Shown here: piece after piece, positions 14,310 to 23,949 of the stretch
Layout: the number at the start of each line of letters is the position of its first letter
How positions within the stretch are numbered: the first letter of the stretch is position 1
Source: Parabacteroides sp.
GTDB taxonomy: Bacteria > Bacteroidota > Bacteroidia > Bacteroidales > Tannerellaceae
Direction of reading: 5' to 3'
NCBI GenBank assembly: GCA_022775005.1
Contig: JALFJR010000102.1
Location: 1-37,180, forward strand
DNA: 37,180 nt
Notes under the pieces: model-generated
Told to the model about the DNA's origin: nothing
The model's database searches: none
What the model saw: the letters and a program-made list of their open reading frames with translations, nothing else
Made by a program: the position numbers and the translations under genes

Positions 14310-16127
14310 TTACTCGTTCATGGAACGAATGACCTCCTGATTGATGGCACGCACCTGTGCCTCGTTGATCTTGATCACTTTACGATCGTAGGTCATCAAT
14401 CCGTTGACCTCGCCTTCCACATCGGTTGTCTGCGTATAGACCGCTGCGGAGAAGCCCTTCTTCACAAAGCTCTTCAGCATCTTGGCGTACTTCACATACT
14501 CCGCTGTCACCTCGTCGCTATTCTTGAACTGGATATAGCCCCAGTTGCGCTTATTCCACCACAAGTGATCCTCCACGGCCAAGCCGATACCGCCATACTC
14601 GCCCAATACATTCACACGAACCGGATCGAAAAGGAACATGTCCGGACCGGGATAGTTGTGCAGGTCAAGGATGTCGCCACAAGGACGGTGGTTACCACCG
14701 CTGGCCGGGTTGACCAAACGAGAGGGATCGTAAGCCTTTGTCCAAGCCACCACCTTCTCGGTATCAAACTGGCCCCAAGCCTCATTGAAAGGTACCCAAA
14801 CAACCACGCTGGGATTGGAGACGCACAGATCCATGATCTCTTTCCACTCCTGATAATAGTTGGCGATGGAAGCCTCCGTACGTTGACGATCCGTTCCACC
14901 ATTATATACACGAGGTTTCCATTGGTTATCCATGTCGCCACTTGGCATATCCTGCCAAACCAAGATACCCTCCTTGTCGCAATGGTAATACCAACGTGCC
15001 GGCTCAACCTTCACATGCTTGCGAATCATATTGAAACCCCACTCTTTCGTCTTCTTAATATCGTAAAGCAACGCTTCATCGGTCGGTGCGGTGTAAAGTC
15101 CGTCTGGCCACCAACCTTGATCCAACGGGCCATACTGGAAGAGCGGTTTATCATTCAAGCACATACGCATCAATCCCTGCGCATCACGCACCGTTGAGAT
15201 CTTGCGGAAAGCCGTATAAGACTTCACCTCATCCACGGAACGACCATTCTTGGTCAGACGCACCTTCATGTCGTACAGATAGGGATTGGAGGGTTCCCAC
15301 AGCGTCGGTTGCTTCACCGCCAAACGAAGCTCCTTGCCCTGTACGCCCTTGGCAGATGCGATCACCTGCCCTTTATCTAACAGCTCCACCTCGACAATGT
15401 CGCTGGCCAAAGAGGGAGAACAGGTGCTAACCGTTACGTGCATCACCTGCTTATCCACATCGGGAATCGCCTTGATAGCCGTGATGTGCGAAGCGTTCAC
15501 CGGCTCCAACCAAACGGTCTGCCAAATGCCAGTCACCGGGGTGTACCAAATACCCTCCGGGTTTGAGACCTGCTTACCTCTTGGCTGATAGCCTTTATCG
15601 CTTGGATCCCAAACACGAACCACCAACTTGTGGGTGGCACTTTTAGCGGAAAGATAGGGAGTAACATTCAAGGAGAAGGGCGTATAGCCACCCACGTGCG
15701 AACCGATCAGCACATCGTCCACGAACACGTCGGCCTGCCAATCCACGGCACCGAAGTGCAGCAGGATTTCCTTGCCTTTCCAGGCGGAAGGCACTTGGAA
15801 GGTACGCTTATACCAGAGCTCATTCGCCTCGCCGACCATCTGCTGCACGCCTGAGAGCGACGACTCCACCGCAAAGGGTACCAAGATCTTGCCATCAAAC
15901 GTAGCGGGCTCCACTTCTCCTTTCGGACGAATCGCATAGTCCCACTCCCCATTGAGGTTCTGCCAATCCGCACGCTCCATGATCGGACGCGGGTACTCCG
16001 GTAATACTTGTTGAGGATTAACTTGTTCTGCCCAAGCTGTCTTGATTTTGTCTCCTGCAGGCTTCCACTGCGCATAGGCCTGCACCACCAATAAAGAAGC
16101 GCATATAGCGCCCAAAACTTTTCTCAT
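14310..16127 (-). CDS. Secreted glycoside hydrolase family 2 (beta-galactosidase/beta-glucuronidase-like)
   Basis: About 605 residues from ATG 16127, which gives a standard signal peptide (MRKVLGAICASLLVVQAYAQ); an ATG 27 bases upstream would add nine residues before it. Domains in order are a jelly-roll sugar-binding domain (about 40-210, with LNGEWDYAIRPKGEVEPATF and LWYKRTFQVP), an Ig-like domain (220-315) and a TIM barrel (320-605). Catalytic residues are visible: acid/base Glu in VPFNEAW (residue 449) and nucleophile Glu in GEYGG (510). Substrate specificity within GH2 cannot be told. It is a stand-alone gene, not in a SusCD-type polysaccharide locus, with its own promoter box (16180-16173) and a strong terminator. 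Confidence 0.9.
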   Translation of the reverse strand: MRKVLGAICASLLVVQAYAQWKPAGDKIKTAWAEQVNPQQVLPEYPRPIMERADWQNLNGEWDYAIRPKGEVEPATFDGKILVPFAVESSLSGVQQMVGEANELWYKRTFQVPSAWKGKEILLHFGAVDWQADVFVDDVLIGSHVGGYTPFSLNVTPYLSAKSATHKLVVRVWDPSDKGYQPRGKQVSNPEGIWYTPVTGIWQTVWLEPVNASHITAIKAIPDVDKQVMHVTVSTCSPSLASDIVEVELLDKGQVIASAKGVQGKELRLAVKQPTLWEPSNPYLYDMKVRLTKNGRSVDEVKSYTAFRKISTVRDAQGLMRMCLNDKPLFQYGPLDQGWWPDGLYTAPTDEALLYDIKKTKEWGFNMIRKHVKVEPARWYYHCDKEGILVWQDMPSGDMDNQWKPRVYNGGTDRQRTEASIANYYQEWKEIMDLCVSNPSVVVWVPFNEAWGQFDTEKVVAWTKAYDPSRLVNPASGGNHRPCGDILDLHNYPGPDMFLFDPVRVNVLGEYGGIGLAVEDHLWWNKRNWGYIQFKNSDEVTAEYVKYAKMLKSFVKKGFSAAVYTQTTDVEGEVNGLMTYDRKVIKINEAQVRAINQEVIRSMNE

Positions 16128-16172
16128 GATATTCCTTTTTTGATCAATAAACATCGAAAACTGTTACGCCGA

Positions 16173-16180
16173 CAAATATA
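16173..16180 (-). promoter_or_regulatory. -7 element TATATTTG of the GH2 gene
   Basis: Exact TAnnTTTG match on minus, 46 bases before the chosen ATG. It is divergent from the lipoprotein promoter 10 bases away. Confidence 0.5.
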
Positions 16181-16189
16181 CGGTAAAAC

Positions 16190-16220
16190 TTGCACACGCA
16201 GAAATATTATCCTACTTTTG
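16190..16220 (+). promoter_or_regulatory. Promoter TTG-N20-TACTTTTG of the DUF3298 lipoprotein gene
   Basis: TTG at 16190-16192 and TACTTTTG at 16213-16220, the consensus spacing of Bacteroides sigma-ABfr promoters. The ATG follows 28 bases later. A useful local reference for judging other boxes in the window. Confidence 0.65.
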
Positions 16221-16248
16221 CGACACATTTAATTAAATCTGTATCTTA

Positions 16249-17097
16249 ATGAGAACTCATTTATTTGTAAGCTTTTGGGTAATTTTTGCGTTCCTTTTGA
16301 GCACGATAGGCTGTAGCCATGGCGATTCAAAGGGGCAAAAAAATGACGTGGCGTTTGACTCTATAGACATAGAGGAGACCTATCATTTGCTGAACAACCC
16401 AGAAAACCCGAATTGCAACTTAGAGATCAAGTTCATCTACCCGACGCATTTAGGAGATCCTTCGCTGTTGGCTGAATTACAAAAACAATTCGTTTCCACC
16501 TATTTTGGCGAGAACTACGAGGCCTATTCACCTGAGGAGGCCGTAAAGCGATATACCGAGGATTACCTTGCGGCATACAAGGATTTGGAGAGCGACTTCC
16601 AGGAGGACTTGAGCAAGGCTGACGAACGACCTGTAGGCGCTTGGTACTCCTATTATGAGATGTCGCAGAATGAGATTGACTTCAACGAGCAAGGCATCCT
16701 TTGCTACACGGTCAGCTTCGAGAATTACACCGGTGGCGCACATGGCGCACATTCTTATAACCACCATGTGATCGACCTCAAGACCGCAAAGCCACTCACG
16801 GAGGCAGACATTTTCGTGGATGACTATGAGGAGAAGTTGGCACAAATCCTGGTGGATCAAATCGCCAAGCAGAACAATGTAGCGAACAACAAGGAGCTGG
16901 AGAATATCGGCTTCTTTAGCATCGACGAGATCTTCCCCAATGGCAACTTTAGGGTGGATGAGACGGGCATCACCTACTCGTTCAATGAGTATGAGATCGC
17001 TGCCTATGTGGTAGGCGCGACGCATGTGCAACTCCCCTACAAGGAGATTCGCCACCTGTTGCGCGACGACAGCCCTATCTCTTCGTTAATTGATTAA
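16249..17097 (+). CDS. DUF3298 (RsiV-like) lipoprotein
   Basis: A 282-residue protein. The N-terminus ends in a lipobox (LSTIGC, Cys 22), so it is a lipidated envelope protein. The centre (YEMSQNEIDFNEQGILCYTV, FENYTGGAHGAHSY) and the end (TGITYSFNEYEIAAYVVGAT) are the hallmark DUF4163/DUF3298 pair, also found in RsiV and peptidoglycan-related proteins. The function is unknown; a role in sensing or binding cell wall or lysozyme-like ligands is suggested by RsiV but not shown. The gene is followed 15 bases later by rsmG on the same strand. Confidence 0.85.
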   Translation: MRTHLFVSFWVIFAFLLSTIGCSHGDSKGQKNDVAFDSIDIEETYHLLNNPENPNCNLEIKFIYPTHLGDPSLLAELQKQFVSTYFGENYEAYSPEEAVKRYTEDYLAAYKDLESDFQEDLSKADERPVGAWYSYYEMSQNEIDFNEQGILCYTVSFENYTGGAHGAHSYNHHVIDLKTAKPLTEADIFVDDYEEKLAQILVDQIAKQNNVANNKELENIGFFSIDEIFPNGNFRVDETGITYSFNEYEIAAYVVGATHVQLPYKEIRHLLRDDSPISSLID

Positions 17098-17112
17098 TGT
17101 TGAACTGTTTTT

Positions 17113-17745
17113 ATGGATTCAAAGAGCAACATCATCACACACTATTTCCCTGAGTTAACGGCGCAGCAGCAACAGCAGTTTGATGCGCTCTATGACCTCT
17201 ATCTGGATTGGAACGCAAAAATCAACGTGATCTCGCGCAAGGACATCGAGAATCTTTATCCGCACCATGTGCTGCACTCTTTGGGTATCACTAAGATGCT
17301 GCATTTCAAGGAGGGATCGAGCATCATGGACTTGGGCACGGGAGGCGGTTTTCCCGGTATTCCTTTGGCTATCTTATACCCTGAGTGCCATTTCCATTTG
17401 GTCGATAGTATCGGTAAGAAGATCAAGGTGGGGCAAGCCGTAGCTGAGGCTATTGGTTTAAGCAACGTATCCTTTCTTCATGCGCGTGCCGAAGAGGAGA
17501 AACAGCAGTTTGATTTTGTCGTGAGCCGTGCGGTCATGCCACTCAGCGACTTGGTGAAGATCGTGCGCAAGAACATCCGGAAGGAGCAGCGCAACGCACT
17601 CCCCAACGGATTGATATGCCTGAAAGGAGGCGAGCTGGAGCGAGAGATCGGTCCTTTCCTCAAACAGTCGATAACCATAGCGTTATCTGACCATTTTAAA
17701 GAGCCTTATTTTGAAACTAAAAAAGTAGTGTACGTACCATTATGA
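17113..17745 (+). CDS. rsmG: 16S rRNA (guanine527-N7)-methyltransferase RsmG
   Basis: A 210-residue SAM-dependent methyltransferase that modifies G527 of 16S rRNA. IMDLGTGGGFPGIPLAIL (about residues 71-88) is the SAM-binding glycine motif characteristic of RsmG/GidB, preceded by the family sequence DLYLDWNAKINVISRKDIEN and followed by HLVDSIGKKIKV and VVSRAVMPL. Length is normal. It overlaps the next gene by four bases (ATGA) and is part of a rsmG / MBL / gcvP run. Confidence 0.95.
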   Translation: MDSKSNIITHYFPELTAQQQQQFDALYDLYLDWNAKINVISRKDIENLYPHHVLHSLGITKMLHFKEGSSIMDLGTGGGFPGIPLAILYPECHFHLVDSIGKKIKVGQAVAEAIGLSNVSFLHARAEEEKQQFDFVVSRAVMPLSDLVKIVRKNIRKEQRNALPNGLICLKGGELEREIGPFLKQSITIALSDHFKEPYFETKKVVYVPL

Positions 17746-18380
17746 TTTCAATCAAATCTTTTGAGGTAAATTATTTCTCCGAAAACACCTACTTGCTGTA
17801 CGACGAGACCAAGGAGGCCGTTTTGATTGATTGTGGTTGTTTGCGCATGGAGGAGCAAGTAGAGTTGAGCGATTTTATCACCGCTAACGGATTGACCCTC
17901 AAACGCTATCTCTGCACGCATCTGCACTTGGATCATGTATTCGGCAATGAGTTTGTACTCAAGACCTACGGGCTGAGCCCGGAGGCGCATAAGGCGGATG
18001 AGGAGAAACTGCCTTCACCCGCAGAACAGGCGAGAGCCTTCGGCGTGCCTATCAAAATCAAGGAGGTGCCCGTGCAGCACTATTTAGTGAATGGTGAACG
18101 CATCAAATTCGGTAACTCCGAGTTGGAGGTGCTGACCGTTCCCGGTCATTCGCCGGGTGGCTTGGCCTTCTACAACGCCAAGAATGGTTTCGTCATCGTA
18201 GGCGATTCCATCTTTGCAAGAAGCATCGGGCGTACCGACTTGTGGGGAGGCAACCAAGATGTGCTGTTGGCTGCTTTACAAAACAAGATCCTCTCCCTGC
18301 CTGACGAGACGATTATTTACCCTGGTCACGGCCCGGAGACCCGCGTTATTGATGAGAAATTAGAGAATCCCTATTTATAA
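17742..18380 (+). CDS. MBL-fold hydrolase (glyoxalase II-like)
   Basis: A 212-residue zinc hydrolase with the signature THLHLDHVFGNEF (H60, H62, D64, H65), VPGHSPGGLAFY, VGDSIFARSIGRTD and YPGHGPETR. These are the hydroxyacylglutathione hydrolase-like ligands in correct order. The last residues (IDEKLENPYL) are typical of YcbL-type small members. The substrate is unknown; thioester hydrolysis is likely. It is translationally coupled to rsmG by an ATGA overlap and sits 11 bases before gcvP. Confidence 0.9.
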   Translation: MISIKSFEVNYFSENTYLLYDETKEAVLIDCGCLRMEEQVELSDFITANGLTLKRYLCTHLHLDHVFGNEFVLKTYGLSPEAHKADEEKLPSPAEQARAFGVPIKIKEVPVQHYLVNGERIKFGNSELEVLTVPGHSPGGLAFYNAKNGFVIVGDSIFARSIGRTDLWGGNQDVLLAALQNKILSLPDETIIYPGHGPETRVIDEKLENPYL

Positions 18381-18391
18381 TCATAGTATAT

Positions 18392-21247
18392 ATGGACACA
18401 AATAAATTCGTAAACCGCCACGTCGGCATCGCAGAGGAGGAGATTCCCGTTATGCTGGATGCGATTGGCGTCAAGTCGTTGGACGAGTTGATCGATCAGA
18501 CTATTCCGGCCAACATTCGTTTAAAGGAGCCGCTCAACCTGCCAGAGGCAATGACTGAGCGCGAGTTTGCGGAGCATATCGCTGAGTTGGCCTCAAAGAA
18601 TGAGGTCTTCACCTCTTACATTGGTATGGGTTGGTACGACACCGTATGTCCCGCCCCCATCCAACGTAACGTCTTCGAGAACCCGATCTGGTACACCTCC
18701 TACACCCCTTATCAGGCAGAGGTTTCACAGGGTCGTTTGGAGGCGTTGTTGAACTTCCAGACCGTGATCGCTGAGATCACCGGATTGCCTTTGGCTAACT
18801 GTTCGTTGCTCGACGAGGCAACAGCCGCAGCGGAGGCCGTGACCATGTTCCATGGCGCACGCAGTCGCCAACAGGTGAAGGCAGGTGCGAACACGATCTT
18901 CGTGGATGAGAAGATTTTCCCCTCTACATTGGCTGTGATTCACACCCGCATGATTCCGCAAGGCATCCAGATCGTGACAGGCGACTATCGCCAGTTTACC
19001 TTCACGCCGGATGTATTCGGTGCGATCGTGCAATTCCCGAACAGCGATGGATCCATCGAGGATTACAAAGCCTTTATTGAGACCGCTCACGCTGCAGGTG
19101 TCAAGGTAGGTGTTGCAGCCGACTTGATGAGCTTGGTATTATTGACTCCTCCGGGCGAGTGGGGTGCGGATGTCGTCTTCGGTAGCAGCCAGCGTTTCGG
19201 TATCCCGATGTTCTACGGTGGTCCTTCTGCCGCTTACTTCGCAACAAAGGATGAGTACAAGCGTACGATCCCCGGACGTATCATCGGTATCTCTAAGGAC
19301 GCATACGGTCATCCGGCCTTCCGCTTGGCTTTGCAGACCCGCGAGCAACACATCAAGCGTGAAAAAGCAACTTCTAATATCTGTACCGCCCAGGCCCTCT
19401 TGGCAACCATGGCCGGCTTCTATGCGGTCTATCACGGTGCGGATGGTTTGAGAGACATCGCCGGACGCATCCATGCGCAAGCCGGATTCTTGGCACAAGA
19501 GTTGGAGAAGTTGGGCTACAAGCAGTTGAACGCTGACTTCTTCGACACGTTGAAGATTCAGTTGCCCTCTAATGTCTCGATCGAGGCGTTGCGTGAGATC
19601 GCCTTGGAGTGCCGTGTCAACCTGCGCTATTTCGAGAGCGGTCAGGTAGGTATCAGCTTGGATGAGACCACACAGACCTCTGACATTGGCGTATTGCTCT
19701 ATATCTTTGCCGGTGCCGCAGGCATGGACTACATGTTGAGCGAGGCCATCCCGACAAAGACCTATTTCGATGCGAAGTTCGCACGCACCTCAGATTTCTT
19801 GCAGGAGGATGTATTCAAGAAATATCATACTGAGACGGAGTTGATGCGCTACATCACCCGTTTAGGTCGTCGTGATGTCTCCTTGGCACACTCCATGATC
19901 TCATTGGGCTCTTGTACGATGAAATTGAACCCGGCCTCTACGATGCTGCCTTTGAGCCGTCCGGAGTTCATGAATATCCACCCCTACGCCCCCGAGGAGC
20001 AAGTGGAGGGTTATTGCGAGTTGATCGAGAACCTATCTAAGGATCTCTGCACCATCACCGGTTTCGCAGGTTGCACCTTACAGCCTAACTCCGGAGCGGC
20101 TGGTGAATATACCGGTCTGCGTGTGATCCGTGCTTACTTAGAGAGCATCGGTCAGGGTCATCGCGACATCGTCCTCTTGCCAGCTTCCGCACACGGAACC
20201 AATCCGGCTTCTGCCGTACAGTGTGGTTTCAAGACCGTAACCGTGAAATGCGATGAGCGAGGCAATATCGACTTGGCTGATTTCCGTCAGAAAGCAGAAG
20301 AGAACAAGGAGCACTTGGCAGCCAGCATGATCACCTACCCCTCTACCCACGGTATCTTCGAGGCAGACATCAAGGAAATGGGCGAGATCATCCATGCGTG
20401 CGGTGGCCAGTTCTATATGGACGGTGCCAACATGAACGCACAGGTAGGCTTGACCAATCCGGGTACAATTGGTGCGGACGTATGCCACTTGAACCTGCAC
20501 AAGACCTTCTCCTCTCCTCACGGTGGTGGTGGTCCTGGTGTAGGCCCGATCTGTGTTGCACAACATTTGGTACCCTTCTTGCCGCAGCATCCAGTGCTTT
20601 GGGGTAGCGATCTCAATACCGTAGCCGCAGCACCCTTCGGTAGTGCAGGCATCTTGCCGATCACTTACGCTTACATCCGTATGTTGGGCACAGAGGGATT
20701 GGAGAAGGTCACGAAGTTGGCTATCTTGAACGCCAACTATTTGGCCGCACGCTTCAAGGATACATACGGCATTGTTTATACCGGAGCGACAGGCCGTGTG
20801 GGTCATGAGTTGATTTTGGAGTGCCGCACCGTGAAAGAGCGTTCAGGCATCGACGAGAGCGACATCGCTAAACGTTTGATGGACTTTGGCTATCACGCAC
20901 CGACACTCTCCTTCCCGGTACACGGCACCTTGATGGTTGAGCCGACCGAGAGTGAGAGCAAAGCCGAGTTGGATCGTTTCGTGGAGATCATGGAATGTAT
21001 CTGGAACGAGATCAAGGAGGTAGAGAATGGTGAGGCCGACAAGACCGATAACGTCTTGAAGAATGCACCACACCCAGAGTATGAGGTAACAGCCGATGAG
21101 TGGAATCACTCCTACCCGCGTAGCAAGGCTGCCTTCCCGTTGGATTGGTTGCATGAGAGCAAGTTCTGGGTGAACGTCGCTCGTGTGGACAACGCATACG
21201 GCGATCGTAACCTGATCCCGACTTTGTGCGCTTGCCAAGCTGAATAA
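18392..21247 (+). CDS. gcvP: Glycine dehydrogenase (decarboxylating), P-protein
   Basis: A 951-residue single-chain P-protein of the glycine cleavage system. It decarboxylates glycine and passes the aminomethyl group to the lipoyl H-protein. Both halves are present: the N-terminal half (FVNRHVGIAEEEIPVMLDAI, YTPYQAEVSQGRLEALLNFQ) and the C-terminal half with the PLP site NLHKTFSSPHGGGGPG, Lys 704. Length is normal. Codon use is strongly biased compared with the accessory genes, indicating high expression. The H and T proteins are not in the window. It is followed by a terminator shared with the convergent gene. Confidence 0.97.
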   Translation: MDTNKFVNRHVGIAEEEIPVMLDAIGVKSLDELIDQTIPANIRLKEPLNLPEAMTEREFAEHIAELASKNEVFTSYIGMGWYDTVCPAPIQRNVFENPIWYTSYTPYQAEVSQGRLEALLNFQTVIAEITGLPLANCSLLDEATAAAEAVTMFHGARSRQQVKAGANTIFVDEKIFPSTLAVIHTRMIPQGIQIVTGDYRQFTFTPDVFGAIVQFPNSDGSIEDYKAFIETAHAAGVKVGVAADLMSLVLLTPPGEWGADVVFGSSQRFGIPMFYGGPSAAYFATKDEYKRTIPGRIIGISKDAYGHPAFRLALQTREQHIKREKATSNICTAQALLATMAGFYAVYHGADGLRDIAGRIHAQAGFLAQELEKLGYKQLNADFFDTLKIQLPSNVSIEALREIALECRVNLRYFESGQVGISLDETTQTSDIGVLLYIFAGAAGMDYMLSEAIPTKTYFDAKFARTSDFLQEDVFKKYHTETELMRYITRLGRRDVSLAHSMISLGSCTMKLNPASTMLPLSRPEFMNIHPYAPEEQVEGYCELIENLSKDLCTITGFAGCTLQPNSGAAGEYTGLRVIRAYLESIGQGHRDIVLLPASAHGTNPASAVQCGFKTVTVKCDERGNIDLADFRQKAEENKEHLAASMITYPSTHGIFEADIKEMGEIIHACGGQFYMDGANMNAQVGLTNPGTIGADVCHLNLHKTFSSPHGGGGPGVGPICVAQHLVPFLPQHPVLWGSDLNTVAAAPFGSAGILPITYAYIRMLGTEGLEKVTKLAILNANYLAARFKDTYGIVYTGATGRVGHELILECRTVKERSGIDESDIAKRLMDFGYHAPTLSFPVHGTLMVEPTESESKAELDRFVEIMECIWNEIKEVENGEADKTDNVLKNAPHPEYEVTADEWNHSYPRSKAAFPLDWLHESKFWVNVARVDNAYGDRNLIPTLCACQAE

Positions 21248-21269
21248 GCCGTCATTTAATTTTACATAG

Positions 21270-21305
21270 AAACGGGAGCTACCGCAATTTGTGGGGCTCC
21301 CGTTT
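21270..21305. terminator. Bidirectional terminator between gcvP and a convergent hydrolase gene
   Basis: Ten-base stem AAACGGGAGC / GCTCCCGTTT with a 16-base loop. There is a T run on plus and a shorter T-rich stretch on minus, fitting the convergent genes on both sides. Confidence 0.8.
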
Positions 21306-21338
21306 TACTTTTACCTATATATTATATTATAACTATTT

Positions 21339-22847
21339 TTATCGAGCGACCTGCTTGATCCAACGGAACAGTTCGTCTAACGCATAGTCTCCTGAGTGCG
21401 GACGGTTCCAAGGCAATTTGAAATCTACATCCTTATCCACAGATCGAAGCATCAACGCAAGATTGATGGGCACGGGAAAAGCGGTGTCTCTATCACGTGC
21501 ACCATGGCGAATATACCAGTGAGGCGCAACCGACGATTGGCTATCCCGAATGAAATTCATCGGATTCATGATGCGTACCCGCTCACGAGTCTCCTCATCA
21601 ATGGTAGCAGAGGCATTGCTCGTGGCTTGGCTCAACGAATAGTCCGTAAAGTTCACACTACTCCCCTGAGCATCACCGAACTCCTCATTCTCAGGACTGG
21701 GCCTTGCACCAGCAACACCTTGGCTATCAAATGCAGGTGGTGTCTTCAATGCAATAGTAGAAACCACATAGTTCAAATAACGAGGCAGATCCACATCCAG
21801 CACATACTCACCTACCTCTCTCGACGGCATACGCATCGGACGAGCCGCTGCACCTTCCGGTTGTGGTTTAGGCTGACGCTGCACCCCATCTACGGGCGCT
21901 TGAAAACGCTTGGTGCCACTAAAGGTGAATCCTAAACTATCAGGAATGGTCGCCCCGGCATCTTTCGCCTCCTGCGCTGAGCGAATCAATAGTTTCTTCA
22001 GATAATCCAAGTAGTTATCCGCATTCAGCGTATGTCCCTCCTCATCCTTTAAATTTAAGCTGGCTAAATAATCTGGATAAAGGGCGGCTAACTGCTTAGA
22101 GACCGCTACCTGTGCATCCGTCAGCGGACGGCTCACGTTGTTGGTACAGCCATACAACCACTCATAAGCCATATCGGCATGATCAAGGTCGATAATCGGA
22201 CAGTAGCAAACCGCCGCATAGATGTCATCGCGGGTATCCGCCGCACCCATCTCCTTCAGATAGTTCGCATAAGCCGGGTGATTGCCGGTCGCGCCCAAAA
22301 GGGAAGACATCGCTCCGCCTGCACTGGTGCCATCGGTAATGATGCGTTCCGCATCACCCGGCATCTCCTTGTCGAACAGCCTTAGATAACGAACAGCCGC
22401 CTTCAAGTCTAACAAACCTCGAGGGGCACGTCCGGCGTACACCTTGTTCCCTTTGGCATCTGTCACCGCTGAGTTACGGCCACGGGCACCCGGAATCACA
22501 ACCACATAGCCCTCTGCCAACGCACGCCCGGAAGCATCCGTGGCATCAATGTTTTGCGGTTTTGACGCCATGTAGCCACCGACATAGTTGCGCATGAAGA
22601 TCGGCGTGTGCTGATCAGCGCCCTGAGGCACAAACACATTCATGTACTGATAAGTGGAATCCTCAATATGCGTAACATAATAGAGGTTTGTGTAAGCAGT
22701 ATAGTGCACGATTTGGCCCTGAGGCATCGTGACAGACCCCGCCACGCCTTTTGAAGCATAGAATGTCAGTTTCGGCATCGGCTTCGTCGCTGCCACAGCA
22801 GATATACAAGCTACCATAGCGAGCGCAGTTACGAAATGTTTACGCAT
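21339..22847 (-). CDS. Secreted alpha/beta hydrolase (subtype B tannase-like)
   Basis: 502 residues from ATG 22847. The longer reading frame would start at 22940, upstream of the -7 box at 22880-22873, so it is rejected. The signal peptide is MRKHFVTALAMVACISAVAA. The catalytic serine is in TDGTSAGGAMSS (Ser 175), followed by LLGATGNHPAYANYL. The likely Asp is in HGARDRDTAFPV and the His in NRPHSGDYALDELFRW near the C-terminus. The G-x-S-x-G-G form and overall layout resemble the subtype B tannase/feruloyl-esterase-like hydrolases; the natural ester substrate is unknown. The Pro/Gln-rich insert around residues 320-350 is a low-complexity linker. A divergent AraC-type regulator gene lies upstream and may control it. 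Confidence 0.75.
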   Translation of the reverse strand: MRKHFVTALAMVACISAVAATKPMPKLTFYASKGVAGSVTMPQGQIVHYTAYTNLYYVTHIEDSTYQYMNVFVPQGADQHTPIFMRNYVGGYMASKPQNIDATDASGRALAEGYVVVIPGARGRNSAVTDAKGNKVYAGRAPRGLLDLKAAVRYLRLFDKEMPGDAERIITDGTSAGGAMSSLLGATGNHPAYANYLKEMGAADTRDDIYAAVCYCPIIDLDHADMAYEWLYGCTNNVSRPLTDAQVAVSKQLAALYPDYLASLNLKDEEGHTLNADNYLDYLKKLLIRSAQEAKDAGATIPDSLGFTFSGTKRFQAPVDGVQRQPKPQPEGAAARPMRMPSREVGEYVLDVDLPRYLNYVVSTIALKTPPAFDSQGVAGARPSPENEEFGDAQGSSVNFTDYSLSQATSNASATIDEETRERVRIMNPMNFIRDSQSSVAPHWYIRHGARDRDTAFPVPINLALMLRSVDKDVDFKLPWNRPHSGDYALDELFRWIKQVAR

Positions 22848-22872
22848 TATAATAATATTAATATTGTCGTAG

Positions 22873-22880
22873 CAAAAGTA
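22873..22880 (-). promoter_or_regulatory. -7 element TACTTTTG of the hydrolase gene
   Basis: Exact consensus on minus, 26 bases upstream of ATG 22847; it decides the start codon. Confidence 0.6.
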
Positions 22881-22976
22881 AGCAATTTTCTTTTCCTCCA
22901 ATGCAGGCATCCTCATCTTTTTCCCGAAATCACTGGTCAATCTTTCACCATATAGCGCAATGAGAGCCTTTTTTAG

Positions 22977-22984
22977 TACATTTG
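22977..22984 (+). promoter_or_regulatory. -7 element TACATTTG of the AraC gene
   Basis: Exact consensus on plus, 27 bases before ATG 23011. It excludes the longer frame that starts at 22960. Confidence 0.55.
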
Positions 22985-23010
22985 TTGGTCAATTGAAAAA
23001 TAAGCGAGAT

Positions 23011-23853
23011 ATGATGACCAGTAACAACCTTCCGTTGCTTGACCTGCCCGTCGGGTTTGTGGTGAGTACCGCCGTAACGGAACAAATCTTGGGTTTCTAT
23101 AAACAGACCTGCCGTTTGAAGGCGGGTATCTTTGCCCTGTGCGTCTCAGGCACACTGAAAGCCTCCATCAATCTGAAAGAATACACCTTGCAACCTGGCG
23201 ATCTGGTGACCCTTATCCCAGGCAGCATCATCCAGTTTTGCGAGGAGAGCGAGGCTGTGCAACTCTCGTTCATCGGCTTCTCCTCCTCGTTCATGGAGGG
23301 AGTCAACCTGATCCAATCCACAACCGACAATGTGACCACAATCTATGAGCACCCGGTCCTCCCGTTAGATATCAAGAAAACCCAACAGCTAAACGATTTC
23401 TTGAAACTGCTGGAACGCATCGTCATGGAGGAGGGAAAGATCAATCCGGAAATCGTGAAGCATATCCTACACGGCCTCATGATTGGCATTGGCGACCTGT
23501 ATCGAGGCAAGCAATGGCCCAGCCAAACAATGACCCGCAGCGACGAGATCCAGAAGAAGTTCTTGAGTTTGGTGATGAAGCATTACATCTCCAACCGGCA
23601 AACTGCCTTTTATGCCAGCCACCTCAGCATCTCGCCCCAGCATCTCTGCATGATCGTGAAGCAAAAAACAGGCCGCTCCGTGTCTGACATCATCGCCGAC
23701 ATGGTGATCATGGATGCGAAGTCGCAACTCAAATCCACCGACCTGACCATTCAGGAGATCGCCTACTCGCTCAACTTCCCAAATGTCTCGTTTTTTGGGA
23801 AATACTTCAAGCGTTATGTAGGCATATCGCCCCAGAAGTTCCGGAACAGTTAA
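23011..23853 (+). CDS. AraC family transcriptional regulator
   Basis: About 280 residues from the tandem ATGs at 23011/23014. The N-terminal half is a cupin-like ligand domain (LQPGDLVTLIPGSIIQF). The C-terminal 100 residues hold two helix-turn-helix motifs (AFYASHLSISPQHLCMIVKQ and LTIQEIAYSLNFPNVSFFGK), followed by the conserved FKRYVGISPQKFRN. It is divergent from the hydrolase gene, with both promoters inside the 163-base gap, so regulation of the hydrolase and of itself is likely. The ligand is unknown. Confidence 0.9.
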   Translation: MMTSNNLPLLDLPVGFVVSTAVTEQILGFYKQTCRLKAGIFALCVSGTLKASINLKEYTLQPGDLVTLIPGSIIQFCEESEAVQLSFIGFSSSFMEGVNLIQSTTDNVTTIYEHPVLPLDIKKTQQLNDFLKLLERIVMEEGKINPEIVKHILHGLMIGIGDLYRGKQWPSQTMTRSDEIQKKFLSLVMKHYISNRQTAFYASHLSISPQHLCMIVKQKTGRSVSDIIADMVIMDAKSQLKSTDLTIQEIAYSLNFPNVSFFGKYFKRYVGISPQKFRNS

Positions 23854-23916
23854 TCAGAAAAAACGTATTAAAAGAAAAAAAACATCACAAATCATTTATG
23901 TTTTCCAAAAAAGCGT

Positions 23917-23924
23917 TACTTTTG
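23917..23924 (+). promoter_or_regulatory. -7 element TACTTTTG of the Phe/Tyr operon
   Basis: Exact TAnnTTTG match, 25 bases before the leader peptide ATG. The -33 region (TTTATG) is poor. Confidence 0.6.
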
Positions 23925-23949
23925 TGGCGTAATTAAAAACGAATAGACA

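Noticed and set aside
14565-15197. 210-aa plus-strand ORF inside the GH2 gene
   Set aside because: Antisense to the catalytic TIM barrel with intact active-site motifs; no family signal of its own.
20138-20806. 222-aa minus-strand ORF inside gcvP
   Set aside because: Shadow of a highly codon-biased gene; long antisense frames are expected there.
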